A stretch of DNA of 64,000 bases from Amyloporia xantha (taxonomy: Eukaryota; Basidiomycota; Agaricomycetes; Polyporales; Adustoporiaceae). The notes beneath the pieces are model-generated. The model had not been told where the DNA came from. It ran no database searches and saw nothing but the letters and a program-made list of their open reading frames with translations. Made by a program: the position numbers and the translations under genes. The stretch spans positions 124,001-188,000 of the forward strand of contig JAYKKR010000010.1 in the NCBI GenBank assembly GCA_036971615.1. The letters run 5' to 3'. Shown here one piece after another: positions 57,706 to 64,000 of the stretch; position 1 is the stretch's first letter, and each line of letters begins with the position of its first letter.

Positions 57706-60700
57706 ATGGCCCGAAGAGACAGATCATATACACCGGATGCTCCAAATAAGAGGGTAAGACCTTCCCACCGCTCTTCACCCCGGTCTCCGTCGCCGACCAG
57801 GCGTCATATCCAAAGGCCTACTAGATCGAGGTACGATGACGACAGAGACAGGGACAGAGATAGGGACCGCGAAAGAGATAGGGATAGGGACAGAGACCGT
57901 GAGCAGGACAGAGACAGGGATAAATATCGCGACGACAGGCATCGGGATGATAGACGGAGGGACCACCGCGACGACCGCAGGGATGACCGCCGCCGTTCGC
58001 GCTCAAGAGAACGGAAGGAACGCGATAGATTTCCAGCATCTCCTGCAAGAGCACCGCCAGCGCAAGATGTCAAAACCGAAACGCCGCCCGTAGAAGACGA
58101 GAAGTTAAAAGCGAAACGAGCGAAGCTGGAGGCGTGGAAGAAGGAGCGTGAGGCCAAGAAAGCCCTCGATGAGGCCAAGGCCAAGGCTATGGCTCTGGCG
58201 GGAAAATCAGTTCCTGGTGCGTATATTTCCCCTTTCACGGATATTCGTGATTTCACACCACTTGATCGGCACTGCCTTAGTCCCTGCGGCTGCACCTACC
58301 AAAGCGACAGTACATCTGAACCGGTCTGCGCTTGGTGGCCTGGGACTCAAAGGCTTGCCTTTAAAGCCAGACTTGCTGAAGACATCCAAATTGTCGACCA
58401 GCAGTGCCTTGGACGATTCCGTTGAGACCAAGCGCAAGCTGGAAACGCTCGATCTGCCCGAGGTAGATATGTCGATGGTAGATGGTCAAGCCAGTGTCGG
58501 TGATCTCGAAGTCGACGATGACGAGGAAGAGATAATTGCCGCGGAGGCGGCGAAGGCAAAGGACGCTATGGAAGAGGACGAAGATGACGTTGACCCTTTG
58601 GATGCATTTATGAGTGGCGTCAAGGAAGAGGTGAAGAAGGTCAACCTCGAGGACCTGAAGAAATTGAAGGCCAACGGCAGTACCCGTGTCCGTTTGGACA
58701 GTAGCATTATGGACGAGGGTCCCGATGATAATGCAGAAGGGCCAGAACCTGACGAGTTGGATGCTACGGAACTTAACCCGGAAGACATTCTTGCCTTGGC
58801 GGCGAAGAAAGCCAGGAAAAAAGACCTTGCTGCAGTTGACCATACGCGCATAGCGTATGAGCCGTTCCGAAAGGAATTCTATATAGCCCCTCCAGATGTT
58901 GCTGCGATGACAGATGATGAAGCTGACCTACTCCGGCTTGAGTTAGATGGCATTAAGATCCGGGGTGTTGACTGTCCTAGGCCCGTTACCAAGTGGAGTC
59001 ACTTCGGTCTGCCAGCCAGCTGGTACGTTGCCTGATTGTCACTGTATTATTATACACTTACGAACGTTCGTCTAGTCTGGAAGTTATCAAGAAGCTTGGC
59101 TATGCTGCTCCGACGCCCATTCAGGCACAAGCTATTCCTGCCATAATGTCAGGTCGAGACGTCATTGGTGTCGCGAAAACCGGCTCAGGAAAGACAATCG
59201 CCTTCTTATTGCCTTTATTCCGGCACATAAAGGACCAGCGGCCACTCGAGCAAATGGAAGGTCCTATGGCGGTAGTCATGACTCCTACGCGAGAATTGGC
59301 GGTTCAGATTCATCGAGAATGTAAGCCGTTTTTGCGAGTTTTGGGTCTTCGAGTGAGTCCGATGTTCTTTTGCAGTGCTCAAGGTGGTGACGACTTTCGT
59401 TCTATAGGCTGTATGTGCATATGGCGGATCCCCCATTAAGGACCAAATTGCCGAGATGAAGAAAGGTGCCGAAATCATCGTGTGCACTCCCGGTCGCATG
59501 ATTGATTTACTGACCGCTAACTCTGGTCGTGTCACTAACCTCAAACGTGTCACCTACCTCGTCCTCGACGAGGCTGATCGGATGTTCGACATGGGCTTCG
59601 AACCACAGGTTATGAAGATTGTCAATAATATTCGGCCAGACCGTCAGACCGTTCTCTTCTCTGCGACATTCCCGAAACAAATGGATTCTCTTGCGCGAAA
59701 AATCCTGCGAAAACCTCTCGAGATCACTGTCGGCGGGCGTTCAGTCGTTGCCCCGGAAATTGAGCAGATTGTTGAAGTTCGGGACGAAGACAGTAAATTT
59801 AACCGCCTACTGGAGATTCTCGGCCAGACATACAACGAGGATCCTGAGTCGCGGACGCTCATTTTCGTCGAACGTCAGGAATCTGCAGATAACCTACTGC
59901 GAGAGCTTATGCGTAAGGGATATTTATGCATGTCCTTGCACGGTGGGAAGGATCAGGTTGATCGTGACTCGACTATCGCGGATTTCAAGTCGGGTGTCGT
60001 GCCCATCGTCATCGCCACTTCCGTCGCTGCTCGAGGTCTGGATGTGAAGCAGCTGAAACTGGTCATCAACCACGATGCACCGAACCACATGGAAGATTAC
60101 GTCCACCGTGCTGGCCGAACTGGACGCGCGGGAAACAAAGGAACATGTGTTACATTCATCACTCCTGAGCAAGACAGGTACTCGGTCGACATCTATCGCG
60201 CCCTGAAGGCCAGTAACGCGAGTGTTCCAAAGGAGTTGGAGGATTTGGCAAATGGTGAGTCACGAGTGTCACGTATTGTTTCGTCCATGATGCTCACACG
60301 GTCGACTTCTTAGGATTCCTTGAAAAAGTGAAGTCTGGCAAGGCGAAAGTCGCTGGCTCGGGCTTCGGTGGGAAAGGTCTCGATAGGCTCGACCAGGAGC
60401 GAGACGCGAAGGAGAAAGCTGAGCGTAAGGCGTACGGTGAGCCTGAAGAAGAGAAGGCGGTCGAGGAGCCCGCTGCCAAGACGGCGGCGGTGACGGACGA
60501 CATGACCTTCGGCGCCTTCAAGGTCGAAGTCAAACGCGGTCCCGCGCCAGATTCGTCTAAGGGACAGCTGGGCGTTGCTGGTGCAGCAGCAGCGGCAAGA
60601 CGTCTTGCGCAAGCCAAGGAAGAGGAGAAGATCCAAAGTTCACTACGCGCCGCAGAGGAGGCGGCAGCGCGGGCTGGCAAGGATACTGCTGCCCACAAAC

Positions 60701-61305
60701 AGGCGCTGAGTGTCGTTGCCAAGCTGAACGCTCAATTGAGGGCGCACAAGCTGGTTGCGCAATCGCAATTGCAGCATGAGGATTTGACGGGGAAGAAGCC
60801 AGCTGTGGACGCGACGGAATTCCATGCTATCATACCTATCAACGACTATCCGCAGAAAGCCAGGTGGCGTGTCACAAACAAGGAGACCATGGTGCAGGTG
60901 CGTCGATTCGATGTTGTGATGTGGTTCATGTGGTGACTAACCATACGTTTGTAGCTCATCGATATGACAGGCGCCTCGGTTACAAACAAGGGTGAGTGTC
61001 TTCATGTAGCATGGATGTAGCGCGTTGCTGATACACCGGTGTAGGTATCTATTACGAGCCCAACAAAGAGCCTCCTTTAGAAGGTCCGCCGAAGCTGCAT
61101 CTTCTCATTGAGTCTAACGAGGAGTGGCGGGTACGTGTTTTGAATTATCGGTTCGGATAGTTCTCACTGACGGTTCTGTGTATATCCTTAGGTCGAGCAA
61201 GCAGTGCGAGAAATTAAACGACTGCTCGTCGAGGCTTCCGCGGCGGCTCTACAGGCGGAGATGCGTAACCCAACGGCTACGGCTGGTAGATACAGTGTTG
61301 TGTAG
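57706..61305 (+). CDS. PRP5: DEAD-box splicing helicase Prp5 (DDX46)
   Basis: Prp5 remodels U2 snRNP at branch-site selection before pre-spliceosome formation. The start at 57706 gives [20 protein letters not shown], then a long RD/RE-alternating region (to about 58020) and a Lys/Ala/Glu helix. A linker has [16 protein letters not shown] (DPLDAFM is a Prp5 hallmark) and [19 protein letters not shown]. Helicase motifs: the [20 protein letters not shown]-motif, AKTGSGKT (I), PTRELAVQI (Ia), [13 protein letters not shown] (II), SATFPKQ (III), [10 protein letters not shown] (IV), [17 protein letters not shown] [13 protein letters not shown] (V) and [10 protein letters not shown] (VI). The C-terminal part has [20 protein letters not shown] and [17 protein letters not shown] sequence and ends AGRYSVV. 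Six to eight short introns; about 1,070 residues, slightly above yeast Prp5. All motifs intact. Confidence 0.93.
57836..58010 (+). repeat. PRP5: Low-complexity Arg-Asp/Glu coding repeat in PRP5
   Basis: Irregular repeats of AGGGAC/AGAGAC/GATCGC-like six-base units encode alternating Arg-Asp and Arg-Glu runs, an RD domain typical of spliceosome proteins such as U1-70K and Prp5/DDX46. Confidence 0.75.
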
Positions 61306-62080
61306 TTTGTTTCTTGCTCATACGATTAATCCTTGTTGCTCTTGTGTTCACGGCTGTAGTGAATACGAGCCCGTGTCCTACGCTGCAAGCTTCTTGAAAG
61401 TAGTGCAAAGAGAACATGCTAAGAAGGCTCGGTAGGCCACTTCTAATTAATTGATGTGCTTCTGCACGAAGGCGAATTGCCCCGTTGGAGCTGTAAGTGT
61501 TTGCGAAAACACATGCTTCTCACCAACACTGGAGTGATTACCGATGGCGGTGTCAACTTACTGCCGGACCCATGAAGAACATTTGATTTTGCAATCCGCT
61601 ATGCGCGTATTCGACCTGACTTGCCAAAATAAGGTGATGATCGCCTGTCGCCCGACAGGATCGCCTTGGCACGTGACTGGACTCAACTTTACGTAGATGA
61701 GTTTACACAACGCTCAGCCACACCCGCCCCGCTCGGACTAGCCTTCAAAGCTACTTGACAGCACTACATTTACACTACGGGGTCACAAAATTTACCGCGA
61801 ATGCTGGGTCTCGATAGATAATGGAGGGGCGTGTATTATAGCATGTTTTGCACCTTTTCATCCTCATACTGAGAGAACCTCAGAGCGGACAGGGCGAGGT
61901 AAGAAGCTAGGTATCTAGAGCAGCACACTATCAGTGCATATTCGCGGAGTTTCCGCGTGCTCGGTCACGGTGACTTCAGGCTTTTCGCGTCAGCGACTCT
62001 ATATCCTATATGAATCGGGATGCTGCTAGGGTTCCCATCATTGGCGTTCCTAAATCTCAGAGTGATAGTGTCTTGTCTCC
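61306..62080. other. Intergenic stretch upstream of the MFS gene
   Basis: 775 bp between the PRP5 stop and the MFS start, holding the PRP5 3' UTR and the MFS promoter. A TATATCCTATATGA patch lies about 70 bp upstream of the MFS start. No gene recognised. Confidence 0.5.
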
Positions 62081-64000
62081 ATGTCTGACAACGAGTACTC
62101 TCATCCCGAGACGAGGGCGTCCAGTGTCAAAACTGCTGCCGACGTTGACCACTCTGACTCAGGCAAGCCCCCCGGTTCACTAGATGGCCCTGTTCAGGGT
62201 ATTCCAAGCCAATTGAAGGGCGGCGAGGGCGAGTCGGCTATTCCGGCGGATAAAAAGGTGCGTTTGTTGTATCTGTGTCTACATCACAACCTAATCCACT
62301 TGCTCAAGGAAGAAGCCTTGGAGAACGAGGAGGAAGACTGGGCTCATGATCCCGAGAATCCTCGTAACTGGTCCTTCGGTAAGAAGTGGAGGATGACCGG
62401 TATTGTATATGCCTTTTCAACATCGTTCACCTTGCTCTGGCATGCTCATATACGGGCGTAACTGCAGGTCTCCTTCTACACCTTCGTCACCCCTCTTGCC
62501 AGTTCAATGATGGCACCTGCCCTGCCTCAAATCGCAGAACATTACGGCGTGACCAACTCCACCGTCGAGGCTCTGACATTGAGCATCTTCCTTCTGACAT
62601 TCGCGATCGGCCCTCTACTGTTTGGACCTCTATCTGAGATGTATGGACGTACCTGGGTTAGTGGTCTACTCTTGTCACACGACAATACTCATATCCGGCT
62701 TTATTAGGTATATCACATCGCCAACCTGATGTTCCTGGCATTCAACATCGGCTGTGCCTTTTCAAAGACTGTAAACATCCTGATTGGATTCCGGCTGCTT
62801 GGTATGTCACCCTTAATATTTACTCCAAGTCTTAACCGTCTTCCCAATTTCCAGCCGGCTTCGTGGGTAGCGCACCAATCGCATGCGGCGGCGGTACTGT
62901 CAGCGATCTCTTTTCTGAGCATGATCGTGCATCGGCGATGGCCGTCTTTTCCTTGGGTCCCCTGATTGGCCCCGTCGTTGGCCCGATCGCCGGTGGATTT
63001 ATTACAGAGACTATTGGTTTCAAGTATGTTTTCATCGTGATTGTCGCGCTCTGCGGAGTGGCAGCCGTTTGCGGTATCCCGTTCCTGCGAGAGACATACG
63101 CCCCAATCCTTCGCCTTCGCCGTGCGAAACGTATGGACCCCGAGAAGGCGGCAGAGCTGCACCCAGTCCTGCTCAAGGAGCACAGCAGCAAACTGCACCG
63201 AGTTTGGGTTGACATCAGCAGGCCGTTTATCATGCTCACGCGCAGCTACGTGTGCTTCTTGCTCAGCTTGTACATGGCCTTGTAAGTGCTGGCTGCCCGA
63301 GTTGCTATGCCCAGTATTGACAACGCTTTGCAGGATTTACGGTTAGTGGATAGAGCGAAGTGTGTGATGCATTGATGTACATACTCCGCCGACAGGTATC
63401 TACTACCTGATGTTTACGACATTCCCTCGTGCGTGCTCACTCTACTTAATTCCTCACAGCTGCTGATTGTTTTTATCAGTGCTATTCACGGGAGTCTATG
63501 GCTTCAGCACAGGTGTCAGTGGTCTGGCATACATTGGCCTCGGGTTGGGCTTCGTGGGGTCCACTGTGGCCGGCGCGAGCGTCGCTGACAAGGTGTACAA
63601 GACTGTGCGTACACGGTATTCATCGCCACCGGTATACTAGCTCACCACTCATTTCCTGGTTCGACAGCTCGCGACACGTAACGGGGGAGTGGGAACACCC
63701 GAGATGCGTATCCCTGCGCTTATATTCGGCTCGTTCTTTGTGCCGATAGGACTATTGTATGTCCGCCTGTTCGTACATCATCCGCCTGACTGACTGGCTG
63801 GCTTTGTTACACAGCTGGTACGGTTGGTCAGCACAAGCGAAGATACACTGGATCATGCCCATCATTGGAACCGGCATCTTTGGCTTCGGAATGATGACCA
63901 CCTTGTGAGTGCAGTAAAATCTTCTTACGCGCTCACATTACCTAGCGGTGTGCTGCAGCCTGCCAATCCAGTTGTACCTTGTCGATGCGTTCCAATTCGC
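62081..64000 (+). CDS. MFS transporter, DHA1 drug:H+/polyamine type (3' truncated by window)
   Basis: Twelve-helix proton antiporter of the DHA1 family (Tpo/Flr-like); substrate unknown, drugs or polyamines likely. The start at 62081 gives MSDNEYSHPETRASSVKTAA, a long acidic cytosolic tail, then DWAHDPENPRNWSFGKKWR, the usual NPxNWS motif before helix 1. Helix 1 is SFYTFVTPLASSMMAPALPQ; IAEHYGVTNSTVEALTLSIF and FGPLSEMYGRTWVY (motif A) follow. Then come IGFRLLAGFVGSAPIACGGG, DRASAMAVFSLGPLIGPVVG and PIAGGFITETIGFKYVFIV (motif C) and FLRETYAPILRLRRAKRM, the central loop. FIMLTRSYVCFLLSLYMAL, GVYGFSTGVSGLAYIGLGLG and others bring it to about helix 10 or 11, ending at QLYLVDAFQF at the window edge. 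About ten introns so far. No clue from neighbours to a biosynthetic cluster. Confidence 0.88.

Noticed and set aside
57804..58295. Long minus-strand open frame rich in Ser/Arg over PRP5
   Set aside because: It is antisense to the RD-repeat of PRP5; the Ser/Leu/Arg runs are what the opposite strand of Arg-Asp codons gives. No start context or splice signals.
62081..64000. MFS gene as part of a biosynthetic cluster
   Set aside because: The neighbour is Prp5 and no NRPS, PKS, terpene or P450 gene is seen in the window.

Overview
The window looks like nuclear DNA of a basidiomycete fungus, most likely an Agaricomycete; a polypore-like genome is my guess from overall resemblance, not something I can prove. 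The reasons are the dense packing of intron-rich genes, introns of about 47-75 nt with GT..AG ends and CTNA-type branch sites, and protein families with a clear fungal stamp (Kch1-type K+ transporter, Vma21, Slh1, Utp12, lysine-rich double-psi-barrel secreted protein). I support 29 protein genes (the last one runs off the right edge). I see no rRNA, tRNA, CRISPR, transposon or virus-like sequence.

Layout. 1-10.5 kb: a disordered RGG-type protein, SmG, Imp4, an M18 aspartyl aminopeptidase and Utp12; Imp4 and Utp12 both serve the small-subunit processome. 10.7-19.1 kb: a secreted double-psi-barrel protein, a Cys/Met-metabolism PLP enzyme, a PlsC-type acyltransferase, a TVP38/TMEM64 membrane protein and an ER syntaxin (Ufe1/Stx18). 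19.6-28.8 kb: Alg8, Vma21, two head-to-head ribonucleotide reductase small-subunit genes around a CGCG-rich promoter with ACGCGT elements, and Drg1/Rbg1. 29.1-41.3 kb: Kch1-like transporter, mitochondrial Imp2 peptidase, Ate1 arginyltransferase, a WIPI3/4-type PROPPIN, an uncharacterised Cys-rich protein, Ncs1/Frq1 and Emc3. 41.5-54.9 kb: an Slh1/ASCC3 helicase with a shortened, degenerate second cassette, a kynurenine aminotransferase with two candidate starts, a 1.8-kb gene-poor stretch, and an ankyrin-dysferlin-FYVE-RING protein. 55-64 kb: an uncharacterised acidic protein, a PI31 proteasome regulator, the Prp5 splicing helicase and the 5' part of an MFS transporter.

This is a housekeeping region, with no metabolic cluster or defence island. 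Neighbours are not functionally grouped apart from the two RNR genes. The most striking signals concern gene structure: exons of 3 nt (IMP4 start codon; one His codon inside the FYVE signature), 7 nt (DRG1) and 21 nt (acyltransferase), a GC-AG intron in NCS1 whose retention would be in frame, and at least six single-base frame breaks, most at homopolymers, in conserved genes (UTP12 twice, RNR2, the PROPPIN twice, SLH1, perhaps TVP38). The frame breaks look more like sequence errors than gene decay.
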